Assembly (NCBI GenBank): GCA_003166875.1
Contig: PMUN01000359.1
Span: 1,974 to 57,276 of the forward strand
DNA from: Bryobacterales bacterium
GTDB lineage: Bacteria > Acidobacteriota > Terriglobia > Bryobacterales > Bryobacteraceae
DNA length: 55,303 nucleotides
Direction: 5' to 3'
Below are positions 8,694 through 16,807 of the stretch, piece after piece. The stretch's first letter is position 1. Each line of letters starts with the position of its first letter. The notes under the pieces were generated by a model that worked only from the letters and a program-made list of their open reading frames with translations, was not told the origin of the DNA and searched no databases. The position numbers and the translations under genes were made by a program.

Positions 8694-8818
8694 GCGGATG
8701 GACTATGCAAGAGCATGGCCACGTGCACAAAGCGCTGAATTTGTTCTTGGAGAGAGGACGCTAAAGGCCGCGAGGCAGGAATTATTTTCCCTGCCTAACG
8801 GTAAGTAACGGTGAGAGC

Positions 8819-8900
8819 CGGGAGGCAGGAAGCAGGCGGCAGGCTGCAGGCAAACCGAAATGCTCCGCTCTGCAGCCTGCCGCCTGCGTCCCGCCTCCCG
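8819..8900. repeat. Long fold-back hairpin with GCAGnnn heptamers
   Basis: A 31-nt left arm (8819-8849) and a 31-nt right arm (8870-8900) are complementary with two mismatches around a 20-nt loop. The arms contain GCAGGCG-GCAGGCT-GCAG heptamers. The right arm ends exactly next to the stop codon of the DUF4097 gene (8901). As RNA it would be a very stable hairpin at the 3' end of the sigma/DUF4097 operon, able to stall polymerase or protect the transcript, but there is no U-tract. Confidence 0.8.
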
Positions 8901-9719
8901 TCACTTCGCTTTTCGAATATAAATATTCCCGTTGAAAGTAGTGAGTTGAATCTCCGGTCCGCCCCCATTGATTAACCCATATGTCGCCTTATCGAACTGC
9001 ACACGATACTTGCCGAGCTTACCGTGCCCGGAGCCGGAGTCCTCTACAATCGGCCTGCGCGACGACGCGTCCACCTTGATGTCGAAATCGCTATAGACCT
9101 CGCCATTGTCGCTCTTCAACTTCACCTTCGCCTTCAAGTCGGCCGGCATCGTGACGTCGATATCGCCATTGAGCGAGCTGAACGACATGGGCTTGTCCGC
9201 GGTCACCTTGTCCAGCGTCACCAGCACGCGGTCGTTCAAGGCATGCACGATGGCCGAACCCGAAATATGCGTGGCCGTAGCCTTTCCATTGGTCACGTCA
9301 ATCTCGACGTCTCCCACAATATGGTCCACCGAGATTTCGCCACCGTTCACGTCGTGCAGCTTCAAAGACGTGTCGAACGGCACTTGAATATTGATTTCGA
9401 CGTTCTCGTTGAGCGACCGCGTGCCCACCGTCACGACATTGTCGGATTCCTCCACCGAGAGGCCGCTGCCGCCAATATCGATCCGGTGCATCCCGTCCGA
9501 TCGCTCGGCAGGGCGCCTGTGCCTGCCGCCCTCGCCACGCGCTTCCACGATGGCTTCCTTGCCGTTATAGCCTTTCACCGTGATGCTGCCGTTCAACACC
9601 GACGCTTTCAGCATCTTCGGCCGCGATGGATCGCTGAAGGGAACGTTCACGCGATCCGGTGGTTCCTGCGAAAACGCCGCGCCGGCCGCGAATATAAAGA
9701 GAAGTGCTAGCTGTTTCAT
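8901..9719 (-). CDS. Secreted DUF4097 beta-strand-rich protein (second copy)
   Basis: The gene starts at ATG 9719 with a signal peptide (MKQLALLFIFAAGAAFSQEP), giving 272 residues. The listed open frame is longer only because it runs through the preceding gene in another frame. The mature protein is a DUF4097-type right-handed beta structure with repeated short strands such as LNGSITVKGY, DVNGGEISVDH and NGDIDVTMP. It follows a homologous gene by 2 nt and ends at a long hairpin. DUF4097 proteins are often encoded with sigma/anti-sigma genes, but their function is unknown; a periplasmic or cell-surface scaffold is likely. Confidence 0.85.
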   Translation of the reverse strand: MKQLALLFIFAAGAAFSQEPPDRVNVPFSDPSRPKMLKASVLNGSITVKGYNGKEAIVEARGEGGRHRRPAERSDGMHRIDIGGSGLSVEESDNVVTVGTRSLNENVEINIQVPFDTSLKLHDVNGGEISVDHIVGDVEIDVTNGKATATHISGSAIVHALNDRVLVTLDKVTADKPMSFSSLNGDIDVTMPADLKAKVKLKSDNGEVYSDFDIKVDASSRRPIVEDSGSGHGKLGKYRVQFDKATYGLINGGGPEIQLTTFNGNIYIRKAK

Positions 9720-9721
9720 AA

Positions 9722-10552
9722 TTACTTTCCTCGATTGATAATTCGTATACTTCCGTTGAGCGTGTCGTACTTCAGCTCGGGCCCGCCGTTGCCGATACGC
9801 ATTCCGTTGAAATCGTCGCTGTGATAGACGAACTTGCCGTCCCTCCGCTCGCCCGCTGCGACCATCCTCGGCAAAGCCGTGACATCGTAGTCCGTGAAGG
9901 CCTGCCCGTTGAATGTCTTCACCCTCACGTCGGCATTCAGGTTCCCGCGGAACGACGTCTCGATGCTTCCGTTCACCGTGCCAAACGAGCATGCGCTTGA
10001 AGGATTCCTCGCAAACAGCACCTTGATCGGGCCATTTACCGTGTGAACCCTTCCCGAGCCGGACACTTCCGTCATATCGATGCCGCGGTTCACATTGCTT
10101 ATGTCGAAATCGCCGGTGGTGTTTTCCACGCGCACATCTCCGTTGTTCACCGTGCCCAACCGCAGGATCGTCGCCACCGGAACCTTGATTTCGAAATCGA
10201 AGGTCACGCGATACCCGCGATGGCCGTGATCGCGCGTTCCCCATCGATTGTCCTCACAATGGCAGCGAAACGGCCCGTCCACGAATAGGATCACTGAATC
10301 GCCGGATCTCGAAACATCCAGCTTTACCTCTTGCTTCGCAGCTTCCAGCCGTTCGGACGACTCCGCATCAATAGTTTTCTCGGCCACCACCTGGATCTCG
10401 CTGCCGTTGTAGCCCGAGACGTGAATGTAGCCTTGCACGTTATCCACTTCCAGTCGCGACGCCGCGGGCAACGTCTGCCGGATTGTTTCCTTGGCTTGCT
10501 GATCGCCGTAGGCCAGCGTCAGCGCCGTCATCAGAATTAAGAGCGTTCTCAT
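9722..10552 (-). CDS. Secreted DUF4097 beta-strand-rich protein (first copy)
   Basis: The start is the ATG at 10552 (MRTLLILMTALTLAYG, a signal peptide), which overlaps the anti-sigma stop as ATGA; the product has 276 residues. The body contains repeated strands of the DUF4097 type (VNNGDVRVENTTGDF, VNGPIKVLF, VNGSIETSF, LNGSIRIINRGK). It shares an overall pattern with the next gene, so the two look like a tandem duplication that has diverged. Overlapping starts indicate translation coupled to the anti-sigma factor. Confidence 0.85.
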   Translation of the reverse strand: MRTLLILMTALTLAYGDQQAKETIRQTLPAASRLEVDNVQGYIHVSGYNGSEIQVVAEKTIDAESSERLEAAKQEVKLDVSRSGDSVILFVDGPFRCHCEDNRWGTRDHGHRGYRVTFDFEIKVPVATILRLGTVNNGDVRVENTTGDFDISNVNRGIDMTEVSGSGRVHTVNGPIKVLFARNPSSACSFGTVNGSIETSFRGNLNADVRVKTFNGQAFTDYDVTALPRMVAAGERRDGKFVYHSDDFNGMRIGNGGPELKYDTLNGSIRIINRGK

Positions 10553-11319
10553 TGCAGTTGCTTCAGCGCCCATTGCGCGCGCTGCCTCACGTCCGGATTC
10601 AAGGTCTGGACGGACAACAGAAATTGAATATCCGGGACAGCCGACTTCTCGTGCAGCTCCACAATCTGATCCAGAATCGCGATCTGCACCAGCGGCGAAT
10701 CCTGCTTGGCCAGCGCCTGCACCACGCCTTTTCTTCCCACTGGACTATCGCTGAAATTCCGCAGCGCATCCACCGCCGCCAGTCGCACGTTGACGCTGGG
10801 ATCGTGATTTACCGTGGTCAGCAGCGCGCCCAGCACCTGCGGATCGGACTGCTCCACATGATATGCAAAGTTCACGCCGCGCAAACGATCGCTGGCCGAT
10901 TGCTGCTGCAGCAGCGATAGAGCAACTAATTGACGCATGTTATAAACCTCCCCGCGCAGTTGCGAAACCTCCGTGCTATCGCGCCCGCGCACCAGATATC
11001 CGGTACCGATTCCAACCGCCAGAATCAAAACGGCGCAGGCCGCCTGAAACGCCGGATGACGCAGCCACCACAACGGTTGCCGACGCTGGGCCTCCTGTTG
11101 CCGCCAGGTGCGCAGCGCATCGTAAAAGCGCACGCGCATACCCATACTCGAATCTTCTTCCGGCAACGTTCCGAGCGTCCCCCACAGATCCTTCAGTTCC
11201 TCCGCTTCGGCGCGGCAGCGCTCGCAAGACCCCAGGTGAGTCCGAAACTCACCAGCCGAATCTTCGAGAGTGCCCCTCCAGTAATCCACGAATTGTGTTC
11301 TGGCTTGTTCGCAGTTCAT
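10549..11319 (-). CDS. Membrane anti-sigma factor with zinc finger and HEAT-like repeats
   Basis: The start is the ATG at 11319 (MNCEQARTQFVDYW), overlapping the sigma stop as ATGA; the product has 256 residues. The N-terminus is a zf-HC2/ZAS domain (FRTHLGSCERCRAE, an HxxxCxxC motif) that binds ECF sigma factors. One membrane helix follows near residues 88-106. The periplasmic part has HEAT-like helical repeats (VNVRLAAVDALRNFSDSP; PDVRQRAQWALKQLQ). The HEAT-like C-terminus may bind the signal or the two DUF4097 proteins encoded next, which is inference. Confidence 0.87.
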   Translation of the reverse strand: MNCEQARTQFVDYWRGTLEDSAGEFRTHLGSCERCRAEAEELKDLWGTLGTLPEEDSSMGMRVRFYDALRTWRQQEAQRRQPLWWLRHPAFQAACAVLILAVGIGTGYLVRGRDSTEVSQLRGEVYNMRQLVALSLLQQQSASDRLRGVNFAYHVEQSDPQVLGALLTTVNHDPSVNVRLAAVDALRNFSDSPVGRKGVVQALAKQDSPLVQIAILDQIVELHEKSAVPDIQFLLSVQTLNPDVRQRAQWALKQLQ

Positions 11320-11804
11320 GATGCCTTTTCTCCTGCCAACTCGAAGTAGATCTGCCCCAGCGCACGCACCGCGCGATACACCCGCACCTTCACCGCCCCG
11401 ATGTCGCACCCGAGAATACCGGCGATCTCTTCGTACTTCAGATTCTGATAACGGCTCAGCACCAACAGCTCTCTTTTTTCGAGCGGCAAGCGCGCCATCG
11501 CTCGCTTCAGTAACGCCACTTCCTGCTTGCGCTTCAAATTCTCGTCCATCATATTGGTGCTCGCAAATTCTCTATCACCGATTTCCACTTCAAACTTCCG
11601 CTTCCCGATGGAATCCACATGCGCGTTGCGTGCAATCTGGTACATCCACGCTGTGAAGGATCGTTCCGGCTGGTAGCTCTTCCGGTATTTCAACATCCGG
11701 AAAAAAACGTCCTGCACCAGGTCCTCGCTCAGGTCGCGGTTCCCGTTTACGTGCACAAAGTAGTTGAACAGCGGCCGATGGTGCCGCTCGAACAGGACCG
11801 CCAA
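11316..11804 (-). CDS. ECF sigma factor, 5' end probably frameshifted
   Basis: The frame encodes sigma region 2 (LSEDLVQDVFFRMLKY; WMYQIARNAHVDSIG) and region 4 (LKYEEIAGILGCDIGAVKVRVYR), ending in an ATGA overlap with its anti-sigma gene. As given it must start at TTG 11804, giving 162 residues and cutting into the usual N-terminus. In the frame one base away, the sequence just upstream reads VYEASDSSLMQAR and in this frame continues RDGDLGGLAVLF, which is a normal sigma N-terminus. One extra C near 11850 would explain the break. The natural start would then be a GTG near 11865. It is either a sequencing/assembly error or a real mutation. Confidence 0.82.
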   Translation of the reverse strand: MAVLFERHHRPLFNYFVHVNGNRDLSEDLVQDVFFRMLKYRKSYQPERSFTAWMYQIARNAHVDSIGKRKFEVEIGDREFASTNMMDENLKRKQEVALLKRAMARLPLEKRELLVLSRYQNLKYEEIAGILGCDIGAVKVRVYRAVRALGQIYFELAGEKAS

Positions 11805-11929
11805 GCCCCCCAGGTCGCCATCCCGGACGGGCCTGCATCAGGCTACTGTCGCTTGCTTCGTACACAATAGGAATACCGGCAGCGTAACCAAAGGTTACAG
11901 AGTGGAGCAGGGCCATGCCCCACAGGCTT

Positions 11930-13942
11930 TCACCACACCCGGCAAGCCGGGGCGGCGACCATGGGCTGGCCAACCTTGCAAGCGTAGGCGCGCTGGAACT
12001 CCGGCATGTTCGATACTACGCCGTTTACCCGATTTCGGCCCGGGGAGTGAGGATCCACTTGAATTAGCATCCGCGATGTCTCCGGCCGCACATTCTGGCA
12101 CCAGATCTGTCCCCAACCCAGAAAGAACCGCTGCTCGGGGGTTAATCCATCCAGTTTTGGCCGCGGTTTGCCATTCAGCGCCTCCATCAGCGCCATGAAC
12201 GCCAGCCGGACCCCGCCATTATCGGCCGCATTCTCACCCAGGGTCAGCTTCCCGTTCAGATGAACGTCGTCTATCGGCGTGAACTTCGAGTACTCCTGAA
12301 CGAAGCACTCGGCCCGTTTATCGAACTCCTTGGCATCCTCCGGCGTCCACCAGTCCTTTAGATTGCCGTCCAGATCGAACTGGCGGCCTTGATCGTCGAA
12401 CCCGTGCGTCAGTTCATGTCCCACCACCGCCCCAATCGCGCCATAATTCACCGCATCATCCAGGCGCTTGTCATAAAACGGCGGCTGCAAGATGCCCGCT
12501 GGAAAATTAATGTTGTTTTCCGTCGGATTGTAATACGCATTCACAGTGGGCGGCGTCATTCCCCACTCCATGCGATCGGTGGGCGTGCCGATCTTGTTCA
12601 ACTGCCGATGGACTTCGAACTCAGTGGCGCGCTCGTCGTTGCCCACCGCATCTCCGCGCACTATCTTTACGCTGGAATAGTCGCGCCACTTGTCCGGATA
12701 GCCGATCTTATTGGTCACCGCACGCAACTTGATGAGCGCCTGCTCCTTGGTGGTCGGCGTCATCCAAGAAAGCGTCTGGATGTCGCCCTTCAGGGCCGTT
12801 TCAATCTCCTCCACCATCTTCAGCGTCCGAGCCTTTTGTTCGGCGCCGAATGCCACTTCCACGTATTTCTCGCCCAGTGCGAAGCCCAGATCGCTATCCA
12901 CGGCGCTTACGCAGCGCTTCCAGCGTGGCTCGATCTCCTTGGCGCCCGCCAGGATCTGTCTAAAGAAACGAAAATTCTCATCAACAAACGGCTTCGCCAG
13001 AAACGGAGCTTCAGCGTGCACCAGTTGCCAGCGCAGATAAGCCTTGATCTCATCTAGGCTAGTCTGCACGATCATGGATTCCACCGTCCGGAAAAAATTC
13101 GGCACTACGACGTTCAGGTCCGTAATCGGCGGAGTTCCCATCCCTTGGAAATACTTCGCCCAGTCGATCGCCGGGCTGAGCGATACCAATTCGTGTGCCG
13201 TCAGCTTGTGATAAGTCAGCTTGGGATCGCGCCGCGACGTCACATCGAGTGACCCCTTGGCCAAACCCGTCTCAAAGCGCATCACGGCTTGAGAGTCCGA
13301 AGCAGCCTGCTCACTGGGCTCCCCCAAAAGCTCCAGCATCTTCTGGACGTGCTCCACATATTGCTTGCGTAGCTCTACCGATTTGGCGTCGTCCTTGAAA
13401 TAGTAGTCGCGCTCCGGAAGGCCCAAACCGCCTTGATCGGCCTGCGCGATCTCGAGCATTGAGTCCTTGAAATCAGCGCCGGAAGAAAAGCTGAAGAGCG
13501 CATTGACGCCGATCAACTGCAGGGGGATGAGCACATTCACGATGCCGGACTTGGAGGAGATCGCATCGATGCGATCCAGCTCCGGTTTCAGAGGCGCCGC
13601 GCCCAGCTTGTCGATGGCCGTCTCGTCCATGCAGGAGGCGTAGAAATCCCCAATCTTCTGTTCCACCGGCGTGCGCCCAGCGGCGTCAGCCGAAGCTTTT
13701 TCCAGAATGCCGCGCAAGATGCCACGGTTGTTCTCGTCCAATTGTCCGAACGGGTCCCAGCTGGTCTGGTCGGGCGGGATCGGGTGATTGGCCACCCAGC
13801 CTCCGCATGCGTATTGATAGAAATCGACGCAGGGATTGGCCGACCGGTCCATATTGGAGATGCTGAACCCAGGCGTGTTCTGAGCAGCCGCGATGCCAGC
13901 CGTGAGCGAGAACAGAAGGATGAATCGACGTGGACAAATCAC
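11930..13942 (-). CDS. M13 family zinc metallopeptidase (neprilysin/PepO-like), secreted
   Basis: The 670-residue protein has a signal peptide (MICPRRFILLFSLTAGIAAAQ) and the M13 architecture. The N-terminal M13 domain begins NMDRSANPCVDFYQYACGGW. The zinc site is VVGHELTHGFDDQG (HExxH) near residue 508, and the third ligand is in LGENAADNGGVRLAF. The NAYYNPTENNINFPAGIL substrate-binding stretch precedes the zinc site. Length and order are normal for the family. It degrades peptides in the periplasm or outside the cell. It is an isolated gene between the sigma operon and pnp. Confidence 0.95.
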   Translation of the reverse strand: MICPRRFILLFSLTAGIAAAQNTPGFSISNMDRSANPCVDFYQYACGGWVANHPIPPDQTSWDPFGQLDENNRGILRGILEKASADAAGRTPVEQKIGDFYASCMDETAIDKLGAAPLKPELDRIDAISSKSGIVNVLIPLQLIGVNALFSFSSGADFKDSMLEIAQADQGGLGLPERDYYFKDDAKSVELRKQYVEHVQKMLELLGEPSEQAASDSQAVMRFETGLAKGSLDVTSRRDPKLTYHKLTAHELVSLSPAIDWAKYFQGMGTPPITDLNVVVPNFFRTVESMIVQTSLDEIKAYLRWQLVHAEAPFLAKPFVDENFRFFRQILAGAKEIEPRWKRCVSAVDSDLGFALGEKYVEVAFGAEQKARTLKMVEEIETALKGDIQTLSWMTPTTKEQALIKLRAVTNKIGYPDKWRDYSSVKIVRGDAVGNDERATEFEVHRQLNKIGTPTDRMEWGMTPPTVNAYYNPTENNINFPAGILQPPFYDKRLDDAVNYGAIGAVVGHELTHGFDDQGRQFDLDGNLKDWWTPEDAKEFDKRAECFVQEYSKFTPIDDVHLNGKLTLGENAADNGGVRLAFMALMEALNGKPRPKLDGLTPEQRFFLGWGQIWCQNVRPETSRMLIQVDPHSPGRNRVNGVVSNMPEFQRAYACKVGQPMVAAPACRVW

Positions 13943-13961
13943 GTCTTAATTCTACAAGTGG

Positions 13962-13981
13962 GGCAGGCGCTTCCGCCTGCC
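13962..13981. repeat. REP-like hairpin GGCAGGCG-CTTC-CGCCTGCC
   Basis: A perfect 8-bp stem with a CTTC loop lies between the M13 peptidase start and the pnp stop. The flanking GTGGG matches the outer end of the compound element at 4254-4344. It sits 23 nt after the pnp stop codon, so it could protect the pnp transcript 3' end. Confidence 0.7.
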
Positions 13982-14003
13982 AACCGATCTTGTCACAAAT
14001 TTT

Positions 14004-16100
14004 CTACTTCTTCAACTTGTCCCGCTGCTCCTTCAACACCGCTTTCCGGCTCAGCTTGATCTTGTTGCCTTCGAGCGCCAGAACCTTCACCAAAATCTGG
14101 TCGCCTTCTTTCAACTCATCGCGCACGGCTTTAATCCGATTTTCCGAGATCTCGCTGATGTGCAGCAAACCATCGGTGCCGGGGAATATCTCGACAAACG
14201 CGCCGAACTCCACCAGCCGAACCACCTTGCCGAGATACGTCTTTCCAACCTCAGCGACCGCGGCGATATCAGTAACTCGCTGAATTGCGAGCTTCGCCGA
14301 TTCGCCATCGGCGGCGAAAATGTTGACCGTCCCGTCGTCCTCGACGTCGATCTTCACACCGGTTTCGTCCACGATGCTGCGGATCATCTTGCCGCCTGGC
14401 CCAATCAGATCGCGAATCTTGTCCGTAGGAATCTTGAGAGTGTAGATGCGAGGCGCGAACTGCGACATTTCCTTGCGCGGTTCTGAAATAGTCGCCACCA
14501 TCTTCTCCAAAATGGACAGCCGCGCTTTGCGCGCCTGCTCTAGCGCCTCCTGCATGATCTTGGTGGTGACGTTCGGAACCTTGATGTCCATCTGCAGGCC
14601 GGTGATGCCCTGCTTCGATCCGGCAACCTTGAAATCCATGTCGCCGTAATGATCCTCGGCGCCGGCGATATCGGTCAGCACGGCGTAATCCTTGCCCTCC
14701 ATCACCAGGCCCATGGCGATGCCGGCGATGGTTTCCGAGACCGGCACACCCGCGTCCATCAGCGCCAGCGACGCTCCGCATACCGTCGCCATTGAGCTGG
14801 AACCATTCGATTCCAAAATGTCGCTCACAACGCGCAGCGTGTACGGGAACTTCGCTTCTTCCGGAATCACGGCGGAAATCGATCGCTCAGCCAAAGCGCC
14901 GTGCCCAATCTCGCGCCGGCCCGGCCCACGCATGAATCCTACCTCACCCACGCTGAAGGGCGGGAAGTTGTAATGCAGCATGAACCGCTTCGCAGTCTCG
15001 GTCAGATCGAACATCTCGATGCGCTGCTGATCGTCCTTGGTGCCGAGGGTAACGGTGACCAGCGCCTGCGTCTCTCCGCGGGTGAACAGCGCCGAGCCGT
15101 GAGTGCGCGGCAAAACCCCGACTTCGCAATCGATATTGCGGATCTCGTCGAACGCGCGCCCGTCCGGACGCCTCCGGTGCTTCAGCATCTCATCGCGGAA
15201 GATGCGCTCCTTCAGCAAATCGAACAACGCGCCGGCTTCGGATTTTTGCTCTTCCGGGAATGTCTCCAACACCGCATGCTTAGCTTCGTGCACCTTGTGG
15301 TAGCTTTCGAGCTTGGGATACTTCTTGGTGTCCAGCGCATCCGTCAAATCGGCGCGAATCTGCTTCTCGATTTGGGCCAAGACTTCCTTGCTAATCACGG
15401 GAGCGGTATAGACGCGCTTGGTTTTGCCGGCCTTTTTCACCAGCTCACGAATGGCCGCCCCAACTTTCTTGCAGCACTCGTGGCCATATTCGATGGCTTC
15501 CAGCACTTCGGCTTCGGTAGCGTGCTGCGCGCCCGCCTCCACCATCACGATTCCTTCTTCGCTGCCCGCGACAATAATGCTGAGTTTGGCTTCGCGCGTT
15601 TGGTCGTAGCTGGGATTCGCCACCAGCTTTCCATTGATCGACCCCACCCGCACTCCGCCCAGAATATGGTGGAACGGGATGTCGGAAATAGCCAGCGCAG
15701 CGCCCGCGCCGATAATTGCTAGCGTGCTCGGATCGCGCTGCGGATCGGCCGACAGCACCATCGCGATAACTTGCGACTCGTTCGTGTAGCCCTCCGGAAA
15801 CAGCGGCCGAATGGGCCGGTCGATAAGCCGGCTAGTGAGGATTTCTTTCTCGGAGGGACGCCCCTCGCGCTTAATGAAGCCGCCCGGAAACTTGCCGGCG
15901 GCGTAAGTGTATTCACGGTAATCCACCGTGAGCGGAAAGAAGGCGGCGTTGGGCTTCGGCTCTTCGTTGGAGCAGGCGCTCACCAGCACCACGGTATCTC
16001 CCGAACGGACCACGACGGCCCCATTGGCCTGCTTCGCAATCTTTCCTGTCTCAATTGTGATCTTTTGACCATCCAGGTCAATTTCTACGGTATGTAACAT
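14004..16100 (-). CDS. pnp: Polyribonucleotide nucleotidyltransferase (PNPase)
   Basis: PNPase degrades RNA 3' to 5' phosphorolytically as a trimer. The start is the ATG at 16100 (MLHTVEIDLDGQKITIETGK), preceded by AAGGAAA; the longer open frame is not supported. The product has 698 residues, the usual length. Two RNase PH-like domains are seen (YREYTYAAGKFPGGFIKREG; FTRGETQALVTVTLGT), followed by a KH domain (IRDLIGPGGKMIRSIVDETG) and an S1 domain (GKVVRLVEFGAFVEIFPGTDGLLHIS). It lies downstream of rpsO, the classical rpsO-pnp arrangement. Confidence 0.98.
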   Translation of the reverse strand: MLHTVEIDLDGQKITIETGKIAKQANGAVVVRSGDTVVLVSACSNEEPKPNAAFFPLTVDYREYTYAAGKFPGGFIKREGRPSEKEILTSRLIDRPIRPLFPEGYTNESQVIAMVLSADPQRDPSTLAIIGAGAALAISDIPFHHILGGVRVGSINGKLVANPSYDQTREAKLSIIVAGSEEGIVMVEAGAQHATEAEVLEAIEYGHECCKKVGAAIRELVKKAGKTKRVYTAPVISKEVLAQIEKQIRADLTDALDTKKYPKLESYHKVHEAKHAVLETFPEEQKSEAGALFDLLKERIFRDEMLKHRRRPDGRAFDEIRNIDCEVGVLPRTHGSALFTRGETQALVTVTLGTKDDQQRIEMFDLTETAKRFMLHYNFPPFSVGEVGFMRGPGRREIGHGALAERSISAVIPEEAKFPYTLRVVSDILESNGSSSMATVCGASLALMDAGVPVSETIAGIAMGLVMEGKDYAVLTDIAGAEDHYGDMDFKVAGSKQGITGLQMDIKVPNVTTKIMQEALEQARKARLSILEKMVATISEPRKEMSQFAPRIYTLKIPTDKIRDLIGPGGKMIRSIVDETGVKIDVEDDGTVNIFAADGESAKLAIQRVTDIAAVAEVGKTYLGKVVRLVEFGAFVEIFPGTDGLLHISEISENRIKAVRDELKEGDQILVKVLALEGNKIKLSRKAVLKEQRDKLKK

Positions 16101-16189
16101 CAGTAATTTCCTTTTAATCGAGGCCGAGCTTTCTGCTCCGCCTGCCAAGGATTAAGAGGAGACTTTGGAGGGAACGAAATGTCGATGCA

Positions 16190-16205
16190 CCGCCCACCGG
16201 GGCGG
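16190..16205 (-). promoter_or_regulatory. Hairpin in the rpsO-pnp intergenic leader
   Basis: A perfect 6-bp stem (CCGCCC/GGGCGG, 4-nt loop) lies in the 124-nt gap between rpsO and pnp. No T-run follows, so it is not a clear terminator. In other bacteria a structured rpsO-pnp leader is the target of RNase III and of PNPase autoregulation; a similar role here is possible but only inferred from position. Confidence 0.4.
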
Positions 16206-16224
16206 GTTACCTGAGCCCAGACAC

Positions 16225-16494
16225 CTAACGGCGGATGCCCAAACTTTGAATCAGGTTCTTGTACCTTTCCGGATTACGGCTCTTCAGGTATTTCAACAAG
16301 CGGCGCCGGCGTGCCACCATCGACAACAATCCCCGGCGGGAATGATGGTCTTTGCCATGCAACTTGAAATGATCCTGTAGCTGCAGAATGCGCTGGCTCA
16401 GGATGGCTACCTGGACTTCTGGCGAACCGGTGTCGGTCTTGTGAACTCTGTACGTTGCAACTACCTGTTGTTTCGAATCAGCCGCCAGTGCCAT
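16225..16494 (-). CDS. rpsO: 30S ribosomal protein S15
   Basis: The 89-residue protein has the S15 signature: [20 protein letters not shown] near the N-terminus, [19 protein letters not shown] in the centre and [17 protein letters not shown] near the end. It binds 16S rRNA early in assembly of the small-subunit platform. Length is typical. It is the first gene of the rpsO-pnp unit. Confidence 0.98.
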   Translation of the reverse strand: MALAADSKQQVVATYRVHKTDTGSPEVQVAILSQRILQLQDHFKLHGKDHHSRRGLLSMVARRRRLLKYLKSRNPERYKNLIQSLGIRR

Positions 16495-16611
16495 TCTCGG
16501 AAAGATACTCCTCGTCTAAACTTAATCTCTTTTGTTCCTTAACAGGATAGCACAGGTTGGCGTCCACAATTGTCCGACGTGAATTGTGGAGCTTTCTCGA
16601 TGGCCCTTTCC

Positions 16612-16690
16612 GAGCCGCGACCGGCAGGAAGCGCTACCAACACTGCACGGGTTTGCTATCTGTCCACGCTCCGTTCCCGTCGCGGCTCAG
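16612..16690. repeat. Imperfect 80-bp palindrome, GAGCCGCGACCGG type, copy 2
   Basis: This is the second copy of the element at 7675-7754. It keeps the GAGCCGCGACCGG end, AGGAAGCGCTACCA, GGGTTTGCTATC and the closing CGTCGCGGCTC. It lies in the 313-bp gap 16495-16807 between rpsO and the mannonate-dehydratase-like gene. That gap otherwise holds only a heptamer array (16749-16807) and no credible gene. Confidence 0.8.
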
Positions 16691-16748
16691 TTTTATATAT
16701 TCGTGCCGCACTCCCTCCCCTGTGGTAATGGACCTCAGTGGGGGAATC

Positions 16749-16807
16749 CTTCTGCTTTCTGCATTCTGCATTCTGCTTTCTGCTGCCTGCCACCTGCCGC
16801 CTGGCTC
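16749..16807. repeat. GCAGnnn heptamer array after a stop codon
   Basis: Read on the minus strand, eight GCAGnnn heptamers run in register (GCAGGCG, GCAGGTG, GCAGGCA, GCAGAAA, GCAGAAT, GCAGAAT, GCAGAAA, GCAGAAG). The array starts a few bases after the TAG of the enolase-superfamily gene. It is the longest of three such arrays in the window. Confidence 0.85.

Noticed and set aside
9720-10244. N-terminal extension of the second DUF4097 open frame
   Set aside because: This part of the frame overlaps the first DUF4097 gene out of phase; a signal peptide beginning at 9719 gives the real start.
12389-13057. 222-residue plus-strand open frame
   Set aside because: It is the antisense shadow of the M13 peptidase.
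14901-15722. 273-residue plus-strand open frame
   Set aside because: It is the antisense shadow of pnp and shows no recognisable domain.
16749-16807. CRISPR array
   Set aside because: The repeat period is 7 nt with no spacers of 30-40 nt and no cas genes in the window, so this is a heptamer repeat.
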